A DNA stretch of 64,000 nucleotides from Pediococcus acidilactici DSM 20284 (GTDB taxonomy: Bacteria; Bacillota; Bacilli; Lactobacillales; Lactobacillaceae): contig NZ_GL397067.1 of NCBI RefSeq assembly GCF_000146325.1, forward strand, positions 1,291,660 to 1,355,659, in the 5' to 3' direction. Every line of letters starts with the position of its first letter. The stretch's first letter is position 1. The translations under genes and the position numbers were made by a program. Below, piece after piece: positions 56,793-64,000 of this stretch. Below the pieces are notes generated by a model. The model was not told the origin of the DNA. It did no database searches and worked only from the letters and a program-made list of their open reading frames with translations.

Positions 56793-56814
56793 AAAAAACG
56801 CCCTGCAACGGGCG
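56793..56814 (-). terminator. terminator of the DUF1304 gene
   Basis: On the minus strand CGCCCGTTGCAGGGCG forms a compact hairpin, followed by six T. Confidence 0.85.
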
Positions 56815-56830
56815 CCTTACTTAAATCATA

Positions 56831-57199
56831 TTATAAAAAGAACATTGCCAGCACCATTGTAATTAGCGCGGGTGCTCCCTGGATCCACAGAATCCGTTTA
56901 GCTACCGTGAGGGCGCCATAAGCAGCAATGATGAAAATGCCGGCTAGCAAGCCAATTGCCATTCCGCGAAGCAGGGTCCCTCCGGGAATGAAGATGATTA
57001 AGAATAAGGACAAGGCGACAAAGCCGTTGTAAAGTCCCTGATTGGCAAGCGCCGTTCGTAAATGAGGCCGTTCGACTTCGGCAAGCGGTAAGTTAAAACT
57101 ATTCGCAATTAGCCGGTCGCTGCCTAAAAGTTCCAGTCCCATGATGCCAACGTGTTCTAATCCGATTAAAATAATTAGTACAATGGTAAATGTATGCAA
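56831..57199 (-). CDS. DUF1304 family membrane protein
   Basis: This protein of about 122 residues has four membrane helices with the family blocks GLEHVGIMGLELLG and NQGLYNGFVA, and ends APALITMVLAMFFL. Function is unknown. TTG 57199 is nine bases after AAGGAG and is preferred; the TTG at 57208 directly touches that site. Confidence 0.8.
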   Translation of the reverse strand: MHTFTIVLIILIGLEHVGIMGLELLGSDRLIANSFNLPLAEVERPHLRTALANQGLYNGFVALSLFLIIFIPGGTLLRGMAIGLLAGIFIIAAYGALTVAKRILWIQGAPALITMVLAMFFL

Positions 57200-57407
57200 A
57201 ATATTCAACTCCTTGGAACTATCTTATAACGAATGGCCGCAAACGCCAAATATTTATCGCAAATGAAGTTAAATTTAAGTTATTGAAGCTAAAATTGAAG
57301 TTAAATCCTAATTATTAAGCTAGAATTGAAGTTCATTTTAAAAAATGAAGTACAAAATTACCCGCTTAATTGCGTTTTCGGGCATTTGGCGCTGGTGCAA
57401 AACGTGA

Positions 57408-57426
57408 TTACCATATAAAATGGTAA
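57408..57426. promoter_or_regulatory. palindrome upstream of the TSUP gene
   Basis: TTACCAT and ATGGTAA flank ATAAA, a 7-5-7 inverted repeat about 30 bp before the start. The -10-like TATAAA lies inside, so a repressor bound here would block the promoter. Confidence 0.45.
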
Positions 57427-57456
57427 CTTAATAAGAAGGAAAACGAGGAAGCTATT

Positions 57457-58188
57457 TTGATCATTCTGGGAGTTTTGCTGATTGCGTGGTTAGGGGCGTT
57501 AGTTCGGACGGTGTTTGGCTTTGGGGAAGCCCTAGTATCAATGCCCTTATTGGCGTTACTGGGATACGATTTGAAAACGAGTACGGCGTTGATTGGCGCG
57601 GTAGGATTATTGGTGGCGCTACCGGCAACGATTCGGGAGTGGCACCGGATTGATTTCCGGGCCGTTCGCCGGTTAGTGACCGGCTCTTTAATCGGGGTGC
57701 CCCTGGGAATTCTCCTTGTAAAAACGTTACCGGCAAGCGTGGTGCTACATGGCTTAGGACTATTTTTGATTGTTTATGGCGGCTACAGTTTGTGGCGAAG
57801 TCATTCGGGGCGCATAGGGAAACCGCGTTTGGTAGCAAAAGGCTACGATTATTTGGCAGGAATGGTTTCGGGAGCGCTAGGGAGCGCCTATAACAGTCAC
57901 GGGGTGCCGGTGGCGGTCTATGGAATGTTGAAGCAATGGCCGGCTGCCCATCTCCGAGCAATTCTCCAAGCACATTTCCTTTGCGTGGGTGTTTTAGTGG
58001 TGATTAGTCACGTTGCGGCTGGATTTTGGTCGCTTGAAGCGGTAAAAGTGCTCCTAATGGTAATCCCTGGGCTAGTTTTAACGGTTCCCTTAGGCAACTG
58101 GATTGTTGATCGAATGGCACCGGCCCGAGCAATTAAGTTTGTTTACGGGGCTTTAATTATTTTCGGGCTATTACTCATGTTGAAATAA
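57457..58188 (+). CDS. TSUP family (TauE/SafE) membrane transporter
   Basis: The 243-residue protein starts at TTG 57457 after GAGGAAG. It has about seven to eight membrane helices and the TSUP repeat features VRTVFGFGEALVSMPLLALL and GSLIGVPLGILLVKTLP, with a second half-repeat at SGALGSAYNSHGVPVAVYG. The family exports or imports sulfonates and related small anions. Substrate unknown. The operator-like palindrome at 57408-57426 suggests dedicated control by a regulator not seen nearby. Confidence 0.82.
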   Translation: MIILGVLLIAWLGALVRTVFGFGEALVSMPLLALLGYDLKTSTALIGAVGLLVALPATIREWHRIDFRAVRRLVTGSLIGVPLGILLVKTLPASVVLHGLGLFLIVYGGYSLWRSHSGRIGKPRLVAKGYDYLAGMVSGALGSAYNSHGVPVAVYGMLKQWPAAHLRAILQAHFLCVGVLVVISHVAAGFWSLEAVKVLLMVIPGLVLTVPLGNWIVDRMAPARAIKFVYGALIIFGLLLMLK

Positions 58189-58268
58189 TTTTTACCGTTA
58201 CAAATATTTCTAAATAATTGGTTAATATGTTTTATTTTTTACAGTATGTTACAAAATGGGCTAATTGC

Positions 58269-58497
58269 TTGAAAAAATTTAACGGGCTTGTTACCATAAG
58301 CGTATATTCAATGGAAGGGATGTTGATGGGATTGAAGATTACAGACTAATTTTCGAAGATTAAGAAATGACGATTTCTTTGTTTTTCGGAGTAGTCTGCG
58401 GTTTTTGATCCAGTCAGGGTGCCTATCCAAAATAAGTTATATTGGTATTTTGCACTTTTGTACTGCGCTAGGGACTGCACACCTAGTGCTTTTTTTG
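58269..58497 (+). promoter_or_regulatory. ABC-F leader: promoter, short uORF and two intrinsic terminators
   Basis: TTGAAA (58269-58274) and TACCAT (58292-58297), 17 bp apart, form a promoter. Terminator 1 is CAGACTA (58342-58348) with TAGTCTG (58392-58398), inner stems, and CGGTTTTTG. Its 5' arm overlaps the uORF stop. Terminator 2 is GCGCTAGG (58465-58472) with CCTAGTGC (58482-58489) and seven T. This is the usual ribosome-sensing attenuator of antibiotic-resistance ABC-F genes. Confidence 0.75.
58325..58348 (+). CDS. leader peptide of the ABC-F gene (7 residues)
   Basis: The frame MGLKITD follows GGAAGGG with good spacing. Its stop lies within the 5' arm of terminator 1, so a ribosome stalled near the stop would prevent that stem. 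In-frame ATGs at 58311 and 58320 could also be used. Confidence 0.5.
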
Positions 58498-58541
58498 TGT
58501 CTTAAACCGTCGGCTCCCGAAAAAAATGGGAGGCGAGCTAA

Positions 58542-60032
58542 TTGGGAATTATTCAAATTAAAAACTTAAGTTATAGTTATGATCAACAAGTATCCCCGCT
58601 GTTTGAGAAGGTCAATTTAGAAATTGACGCCCGATGGAAATTGGGCTTAATTGGCCGAAACGGCCGGGGAAAAACGACCTTATTAAAAATTCTACGGGGA
58701 CAGGTGCCTTATCAAGGGCAGGTAAATACCGATTTGCAGTTCAATTATTTTCCAGCAAAGGTCCCCAATCCTCAAGCGCCTTTGGAAAAGGTGTTGATGG
58801 AAATCACGCAACGGGATTACTCTAATTTTTGGGAAGTCGAACGGGAAATGGAGCGGATCGGCTTGCCCAACGAGCTTCTTGCGCGACCGTATGACGAACT
58901 GAGCCCCGGACAACGTACCAAAGCGCAATTAGCGGCGATGTTCGCGAATGCGGGGGCTTTCCAACTAATTGATGAGCCGACCAACCACTTGGACGATGAA
59001 GGCCGGCAACGGTTGGCGGATTATTTAAAGCGAAAACAGGGTTTTATCGTGGTTAGCCACGACCGCGATTTTTTAAATCAGGTAATCGACCACGTCATCG
59101 CAATTGACCGGGCTCAAATTACGAGCTTGCATGGCAATTACACGACTTGGGCAACCGAACGCCAACGCGAAGACGAGCGGGAGCGACGAACCAAAGAAAC
59201 CTTGCAGAAGGAAGTTAAGCAATTATCCAAGGCCGCCCACCAGAAACAAAATTGGTCAATGGCGACCGAACGGGAAAAGGCGGGCGCGCCCGATAAGGGT
59301 TTTGTCGGGCATAAAGCTGCCAAAATTATGAAGCGGGCAACCGCGATGCAAGCCCGCGCGGAAGCAAAAGTAGCGGATAAACAACGATTATTGAAAAATA
59401 TCGAGATCGAAGCTGAACTTCAATTGAACTACAATCCTCCCCGACTTCCGGTAAATGCGAGCCTTTTAACGGTTGACCAACTGGTGGTAAGTCGCGGAAA
59501 GGTACCGTTAAACCAACCCATCAGTTTTACTCTCAAGGCTGGCGAACGGATCGTGCTTCAGGGACCCAACGGGGTGGGAAAATCGACCTTAATTGCGGCA
59601 ATTTTAGGAAGTTCGGAGCTTCGAACGACCGGATCCGTTAATTTACGAAATGGGCTGAAGGTTTCCTACCTTCCCCAGGCATTTGATGCACTAAGCGGGG
59701 ATTTAGCAAGCTTCGCGCAAGCAAAGGGCGTAGAGCTGTAGGACTTGTTAGCCACCTTGCGAAAATTAGGGTTTGAACGGGAAATGTTCACCCAACGAAT
59801 TGAACAGATGAGCATGGGGCAAAAACGGAAAGTGGCTTTGGCCCGCGCGCTTTGTGAACCCGCCCACCTCTATATCTGGGACGAACCCTTGAACTACTTA
59901 GACGTAATTACCCGGGAACAAATCCAACAGTTAATTCTACGAGTGCGGCCGCCCATGCTGCTTATTGATCACGATCAGGAATTTATTCGGCAGGTAAATA
60001 CTAAACTTTTGGAAGTTAAAACGAGGTTTTAA
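58542..60032 (+). pseudogene. Lsa/Msr-type ABC-F ribosome-protection protein, interrupted by TAG
   Basis: The N-terminal part (TTG 58542 to 59741) has Walker A GRNGRGKTTLLKIL, signature LSPGQRTKAQLA and Walker B FQLIDEPTNHLDD, then the interdomain linker and the second Walker A GPNGVGKSTLIAAIL. An in-frame TAG at 59739-59741 stops it at KGVEL. The same frame continues from 59742 with MSMGQKRKVALARAL and IWDEPLNYLD to 60032. Lsa-type proteins of this kind clear lincosamide, streptogramin A and pleuromutilin drugs from ribosomes. As written, the second ABC domain is lost unless the stop is read through or is a sequence error. Confidence 0.8.
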
Positions 60033-60034
60033 AA

Positions 60035-60083
60035 TTGACACCGTGTCAGAATGTGGTATTCTAACCATATTGACACGGTGTCA
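60035..60083 (+). promoter_or_regulatory. TetR operators over the tetR-ABC exporter promoter
   Basis: TGACACCGTGTCA (60036-60048) and TGACACGGTGTCA (60071-60083) are perfect 6-1-6 palindromes, 35 bp centre to centre. The -35 TTGACA (60035-60040) lies within the first; the -10 TATTCT is between them. TGACAC..GTGTCA is a common TetR half-site pair. Confidence 0.85.
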
Positions 60084-60107
60084 TTTTTGATTAAGGAGGT
60101 GGCAAGG

Positions 60108-60611
60108 TTGCCCTCAGAGACGCTGGTGAAGTTAAAGCCAACTAAAAAAGCGGCGATTGAAACAGCCCTTTTGACGGAATTTTCGCGTTACCCAGTTGCC
60201 GAGGCACAGGTCGCTCGGATTGTTAAGGATGCGGGCATTTCGCGGGGAGCTTTTTACAATTATTTTGCTGATTTAATTGACGCTTACCGTTACATTTACC
60301 AAGTAGCCATGCACGACATTCACCAATCTTTGCACGTCCCGGCCGCCCGAGGCCCTGCTTTAGTGACCACGGTCCGTGATTTTGTGGAGAATGCGCATTC
60401 TAGTAAATACTACGAGTTATTGCAAATGCACTTTCGCCACAACGAAGCGTACGTGGCCCATTGGATTGCCCCGGTCCATCCCGGCGGTGAACGGCAATGG
60501 GCCCAACAAACCTTGGTACACGACACGCTGCGCGGAGCGATTGTGGAACCGGAGACTGCGGAAGCTCGTTTAGCACAACTAACTAAGATCCTAAAAATTC
60601 TGGAGGAATAG
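60108..60611 (+). CDS. TetR-family repressor of the adjacent ABC exporter
   Basis: The protein of about 167 residues has a TetR helix-turn-helix: AAIETALLTEFSRYPV then AQVARIVKDAGISRGAFYNYF, with the FYNYF end of the recognition helix. The C-terminal ligand domain is short. TTG 60108 has AAGGAGG upstream; the earlier frame start overlaps the operators and is rejected. It lies 2 bp before the permease gene and probably represses the whole unit. Confidence 0.88.
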   Translation: MPSETLVKLKPTKKAAIETALLTEFSRYPVAEAQVARIVKDAGISRGAFYNYFADLIDAYRYIYQVAMHDIHQSLHVPAARGPALVTTVRDFVENAHSSKYYELLQMHFRHNEAYVAHWIAPVHPGGERQWAQQTLVHDTLRGAIVEPETAEARLAQLTKILKILEE

Positions 60612-60613
60612 AT

Positions 60614-61672
60614 ATGTTTTTAGCTTTGAAGGAGATTAAACGCGAAAAGTTGCGGTATTCGCTAATTATCGGCATGATTGTCTTGATTAGCTACCTAATC
60701 TTTATTTTGACTAGTTTAGCCCTGGGGTTAGCCCACCAAAATACCGACGCCATCAACTCCTGGAAGATTAATTCGGTAGTTTTGAATCAGGACGCAAACG
60801 TTAACCTTAGCCAATCCTTAATTACGGATCAGCAGGTCAAGGACCAAAAATTGACCAAAAATGACGCCCTGATCGGCCAGATTTCGGTAGTGGCTAAGGA
60901 AGGCAAGCACGAAAAAATTTCGTCTTCCTTCGTGGGGATTCAAAATGACCAATTTATTGCCAAACAATTGAAATTAACCAGTGGCCACAAAATTAAACAC
61001 GATCATGAAGTGGTGGTTGACGATAAGTTTGAGCAAAGCGGTTATAAAATCGGCGACAAATTGAAGTTAAACGACGCGGACCAAACCTTTAAAATTGTCG
61101 GGTTCACCCATAACGCGAAGTTAAACATTGCGCCGGTAATTTATGGAACGTTGGATGACTGGCGGGATTTAAAACGGGCAATGCCCCAAACCAAGGCCAG
61201 CGCAATTGTTTCAAAGACAAACGATTTAAAGGTGAAAAAGCCCCTGAAGACTTACACTAAAAAAGCCTTTATCCAAAAACTGCCGGGATATTCCGCACAA
61301 AACATGACCTTTGCTTTGATGATCGGCTTCCTGATGGCAATATCATTAATTGTGATCGCAATCTTCTTGTACATTTTGACGATCCAGAAGCTACCTAACT
61401 ATGCGGTACTTCGCGCCCAAGGAATTCCGAGTCGGGTAATTGCGTGGAGCACAATCGCGCAATCATTGGTACTGGTAGTTAGCGGAATTATTATCGGTAC
61501 GTTGTTGACGATTGCGACGGCGGCGGTATTACCACCAGCGGTTCCAATGGCCTTTGACGTGCCAATGTTATCCGCAGTGGGCGTTGGATTAGTAATTACG
61601 GCGCTCTTAGGTGCGTTAGTTCCGATTCGAAGTGTCATCAAACTAGACCCGGTAAGTGTGATTGGAGGATAA
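60614..61672 (+). CDS. ABC transporter permease, FtsX/MacB type
   Basis: The 352-residue protein has a first helix (residues 15-40, LIIGMIVLISYLIFILTSLAL), a large outer domain (about residues 45-230) and three C-terminal helices of the FtsX domain, with LRAQGIPSRVIAW before the last pair. This is the one-polypeptide MacB-like topology of small export systems. GGAGGA precedes the ATG. It overlaps no gene but sits 4 bp before the ATPase gene. Substrate unknown; the TetR suggests a toxic compound or signal. Confidence 0.88.
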   Translation: MFLALKEIKREKLRYSLIIGMIVLISYLIFILTSLALGLAHQNTDAINSWKINSVVLNQDANVNLSQSLITDQQVKDQKLTKNDALIGQISVVAKEGKHEKISSSFVGIQNDQFIAKQLKLTSGHKIKHDHEVVVDDKFEQSGYKIGDKLKLNDADQTFKIVGFTHNAKLNIAPVIYGTLDDWRDLKRAMPQTKASAIVSKTNDLKVKKPLKTYTKKAFIQKLPGYSAQNMTFALMIGFLMAISLIVIAIFLYILTIQKLPNYAVLRAQGIPSRVIAWSTIAQSLVLVVSGIIIGTLLTIATAAVLPPAVPMAFDVPMLSAVGVGLVITALLGALVPIRSVIKLDPVSVIGG

Positions 61673-61676
61673 AACC

Positions 61677-62354
61677 ATGGCAGCAATTGAAATGAACGGC
61701 ATTAACCAGATTTACGGGAAGGGGATTGCCGAAGTGCACGTGCTTCACGACATTGATTTCAAGGCGGAAGCGGGAACCCTAAGCTTAATTATTGGGCCAA
61801 GTGGTTCCGGAAAGAGTACTTTCTTGACGATTGCCGGCGGTTTGCGGACCCCGACGAGCGGTAAGGTCAAGGTCAACGGTCATGACTATCAGGATAGTTC
61901 CCGGAAGGCGTTGGAAAAATTACGGCTCAATGAAATTGGGTTTGTGTTGCAAAACTATCATTTGTTACCCTTCCTGACCGTTAAGGACCAATTCAAGTTA
62001 GTTGATAAGGTCAAAAAGGACCATAATTTATCGCAAGCAGAATTAAACGACTTGCTCACCCAACTGGGGGTCGAAGATTTGGTAGATAAATATCCTACCG
62101 AACTCTCGGGCGGACAACAACAACGGGTGGCAATTGCCCGGGCCTTGTATCCGGATCCGTCGATTATTCTAGCGGATGAACCAACGGCAGCTTTAGATAG
62201 TTCGCGGGTAAAGGAAGTCGGCAAGATGTTTGCTCGACTAGCGCACGAACATAATAAGGCGGTCGTGATCGTTACCCACGACATGCGCTTAAAGGACTAC
62301 GCGGATCAAATGTTTAAGATTAACGACGGAGTTTTGAGCGCGGAAACCCTCTAA
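61677..62354 (+). CDS. ABC transporter ATP-binding protein (MacB/LolD type)
   Basis: From ATG 61677 (MAAIEMNGINQIYGKG) the protein is 225 residues: LIIGPSGSGKSTFLTIAGGL (Walker A), LQNYHLLPFLTV (Q-loop), LSGGQQQRVAIARAL (signature) and ILADEPTAALDS (Walker B). GGAGG precedes this ATG. It energises the permease encoded upstream. Length and motifs place it in the LolD/MacB group. Confidence 0.93.
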   Translation: MAAIEMNGINQIYGKGIAEVHVLHDIDFKAEAGTLSLIIGPSGSGKSTFLTIAGGLRTPTSGKVKVNGHDYQDSSRKALEKLRLNEIGFVLQNYHLLPFLTVKDQFKLVDKVKKDHNLSQAELNDLLTQLGVEDLVDKYPTELSGGQQQRVAIARALYPDPSIILADEPTAALDSSRVKEVGKMFARLAHEHNKAVVIVTHDMRLKDYADQMFKINDGVLSAETL

Positions 62355-62396
62355 TAGATTTGTTGGTACGAAGAAAAACTCGTTAATTCCCAAAAG

Positions 62397-62596
62397 GAGA
62401 GTGGGACAAAAGTTGGGTAGTTTACGAGCATTAACTGAAAATTGACCATGATGCCTGAATTTGGCATGATGGTCAATTTTTGGTTAAGCGGAACAAACTG
62501 ACTTTTGTCACACGTTTTGGCTCTATTGAAGTCAAAACACCAAAACAACTTTTTCACCTTTGAAAAGTATTTTTTAGTTTTTTCCTGGCCTTTTTT
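62397..62596 (+). repeat. dispersed intergenic element, copy F
   Basis: This is the cleanest copy: gagtgggacaaaag start, hairpin TTGACCATGATGCC / GGCATGATGGTCAA (62442-62476), ggttaagcggaacaaactga, cacgttttggctctattgaa, caaaacaccaaaac, and a T-rich end ttcctggccttttttc. It fills the gap after the ABC ATPase gene. Confidence 0.8.
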
Positions 62597-62739
62597 CGCT
62601 GAACTTCACTTTAACTTCAATGAAGTTTAACGTAAAATGAATTGAAGTTAAATAAACCGCGGTATCGGGGCGTGCAACAGGGTTGTTGCTTGGCAAAACT
62701 GCGGAATATGGCAGAATGAAGCCAGAAGGAGTTGATCAA

Positions 62740-63306
62740 ATGTCAATCGGACCGGCATTACAAAAGGTACGACAAGATCGTCACTTAACCCAAGCGGAGG
62801 TGGCAAGTCAGCTGTACGTGACGCGGCAAACCATTTCGCGTTGGGAGCAGGGGAAGACGATTCCTAACATCTATGCGTTAAAGGACTTAGCGGAACTTTA
62901 TGGCGTGTCGATTGACGAATTGACCAATACATCCCTTCTTAATCCAGTTCAGGAAGAAGGAGATCCAATGAAGCAGGTTAATTGGATGGCATTATTCGGT
63001 ATCTTGTGGTTTAACGTTTTGTTCACGGCGGGAGCGGTCGTCGCGGTCATCGGCACTTTAGTAGGGTTATGGGTTACTATGGTAGCCTTTATTGGGGCAC
63101 CGCTGTTACTATTTGTGGAATGGCTAGCGGTAATGGCGTACCACCTTCCGTGGCCCGAAAGTTTGACGTGGTATGAAGTGCCGTTATCGTTAATTTTTTG
63201 CGGAATCGGCATTTCAATGTGGCTGATGGCAAAGAACACGACATTTTACTTGGCCAACTTTTTTAAAAAATACGTGCGGTACAACCTCAAAGCAATTTAT
63301 CGCTAG
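62740..63306 (+). CDS. XRE-family regulator fused to membrane helices
   Basis: From ATG 62740 (MSIGPALQKVRQDRHLTQAEVA) the protein is 188 residues: an XRE helix-turn-helix (residues 5-60, with LYVTRQTISRWEQGKTIPNI) followed by three hydrophobic segments (about residues 80-170). Such membrane-tethered XRE proteins are usually local regulators of envelope or toxin genes. AGAAGGAG precedes the ATG. The next gene is a PTS IIC; no link is shown. Confidence 0.85.
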   Translation: MSIGPALQKVRQDRHLTQAEVASQLYVTRQTISRWEQGKTIPNIYALKDLAELYGVSIDELTNTSLLNPVQEEGDPMKQVNWMALFGILWFNVLFTAGAVVAVIGTLVGLWVTMVAFIGAPLLLFVEWLAVMAYHLPWPESLTWYEVPLSLIFCGIGISMWLMAKNTTFYLANFFKKYVRYNLKAIYR

Positions 63307-63513
63307 GCAACTTAGATCGGCAATGGCGCATTTCAGGAGTGCAATTTGATGGACTTTGAAATGTAGCTAAGCCGGTCTTTTTATTTGCCACGATAACCCA
63401 ACCAGCAGGTTCCAACCTATCATAATAGGTATATACCAGTCTGAAAAATAACTTTTTTAGCGTACGTTTACGGGAAAACCAAGCAAAAATATCTAATTAT
63501 TTCTTTGTAAGGG

Positions 63514-63542
63514 TTTACATTTATCAAAAATATTTCTATACT
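63514..63542 (+). promoter_or_regulatory. promoter of the right-edge PTS IIC gene
   Basis: TTTACA (63514-63519) and TATACT (63537-63542) are 17 bp apart. No cre was seen near it. Confidence 0.65.
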
Positions 63543-63600
63543 TAGTCTGTTGGTTGAGTTGAATTTTTGGGTAGGTTACCGTAGTTAGGAGGAACCGTAG

Positions 63601-64000
63601 ATGAATAATTTTATGAACTGGGTGCAATCCAGTTTGATGCCCCCGCTAGCAAAGGCGGGAAATAATAAATACTTAGTTTCAATCCGGAACGGTCTGGTAT
63701 TGACCTTACCGGCCGTAATTAGCGGATCGATTTTCTTGATTATCGCGAACATCCCGATCCCCGCATGGACGAACTTTATGAAGCCATACATGGGGGCGAT
63801 GGGGGTCGCGGTTAACGGCTCGTTTGGGATTATTTCCCTGTTAGCCACGATTGGAATTGGGTACGAGTTGGCAAAGGCGCTCGATTTAGATGCAATTAAC
63901 GGCGCGGGTTTGTCGACCATGGCGTTCATCGTCACTTCGTTTAATAGCAAACTGACGCTGGATACTGATAATTTTGCTTCTTCTGGTTTGTTTACTGCAA
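63601..64000 (+). CDS. PTS lactose/cellobiose-family IIC permease, N-terminal part (runs off right edge)
   Basis: The frame from ATG 63601, with AGGAGG 9 bases upstream, stays open to the window end (133 codons). It begins MNNFMNWVQSSLMPPLAKAG and has YLVSIRNGLVLTLPAVISGS, the EIIC-Cel N-terminal pattern (compare the IIC at 28952-30265), and IGYELAKALDLDAINGAGLS. At least three membrane segments are visible. Partners lie outside the window, if present. Substrate unknown. Confidence 0.88.
   Translation, partial: MNNFMNWVQSSLMPPLAKAGNNKYLVSIRNGLVLTLPAVISGSIFLIIANIPIPAWTNFMKPYMGAMGVAVNGSFGIISLLATIGIGYELAKALDLDAINGAGLSTMAFIVTSFNSKLTLDTDNFASSGLFTA

Noticed and set aside
58189-58310. Further gene between the TSUP and ABC-F leader
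   Set aside because: AT-rich, no frame with a binding site; only a promoter was supported.
62351-62557. Open frame on the minus strand in element copy F
   Set aside because: Repeat-derived shadow, as above.

Overview
The window is the replication-origin region of a low-to-medium G+C Firmicute, almost certainly a member of the Lactobacillaceae. Evidence: the rpmH-rnpA-yidC / mnmE-mnmG arm and the dnaA-dnaN-S4 yaaA-recF-gyrB-gyrA arm flank DnaA-box clusters; rpsF-ssb-rpsR-gdpP-rplI-dnaB follows; nuclease/helicase genes are the RexAB type; sugar uptake is by lactose/cellobiose-family PTS; CcpA-type cre sites lie in promoters. No tRNA, rRNA, CRISPR array or intact insertion sequence was seen. 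I do not name a species.

Layout. 1-4.5 kb: leftward PTS operon (IIB, IIC, MupG/DUF871, IIA) followed by the start of a GH29 fucosidase, with its own LacI repressor, cre and operators. 4.8-11.7 kb: SMR efflux protein, mscL, succinate-semialdehyde dehydrogenase, acetate kinase, a decayed FtsX permease, a GNAT and small membrane proteins, punctuated by a dispersed intergenic element. 11.9-20.7 kb: rlmH, a DnaA-box cluster far from oriC, and rexBA. 20.8-28.8 kb: purine riboswitch plus xanthine permease, tag, SGNH hydrolase, T-box plus NhaC antiporter, cardiolipin synthase, a candidate small RNA, a HIT protein, lepB. 28.9-33.9 kb: an unusual coupled operon (GntR regulator, M20 dipeptidase, glycosylasparaginase, GrdB-like protein, orphan PTS IIC). 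34-55 kb: conserved origin core. 55-64 kb: accessory transporters, an ABC-F gene with an attenuator leader but a premature stop, a TetR-controlled ABC exporter, and the start of another PTS IIC.

Themes. Two sugar operons share one control design: cre over the -35 and a specific operator at or after the -10. Three RNA switches control transport or resistance genes (guanine-class riboswitch, tyrosine-type T-box, ABC-F attenuator). Candidate novelties are: (i) the word TGAA[C/G]TTCA, exact 36 times, mostly in the left arm and absent from 39.3-57.3 kb; (ii) the glycosylasparaginase/GrdB-like/PTS operon; (iii) a roughly 104-nt RNA with a six-C hairpin loop; (iv) a tandem structured element between dnaN and the S4 gene with compensatory base changes; (v) a dispersed element of about 200 bp whose hairpin covaries between copies.
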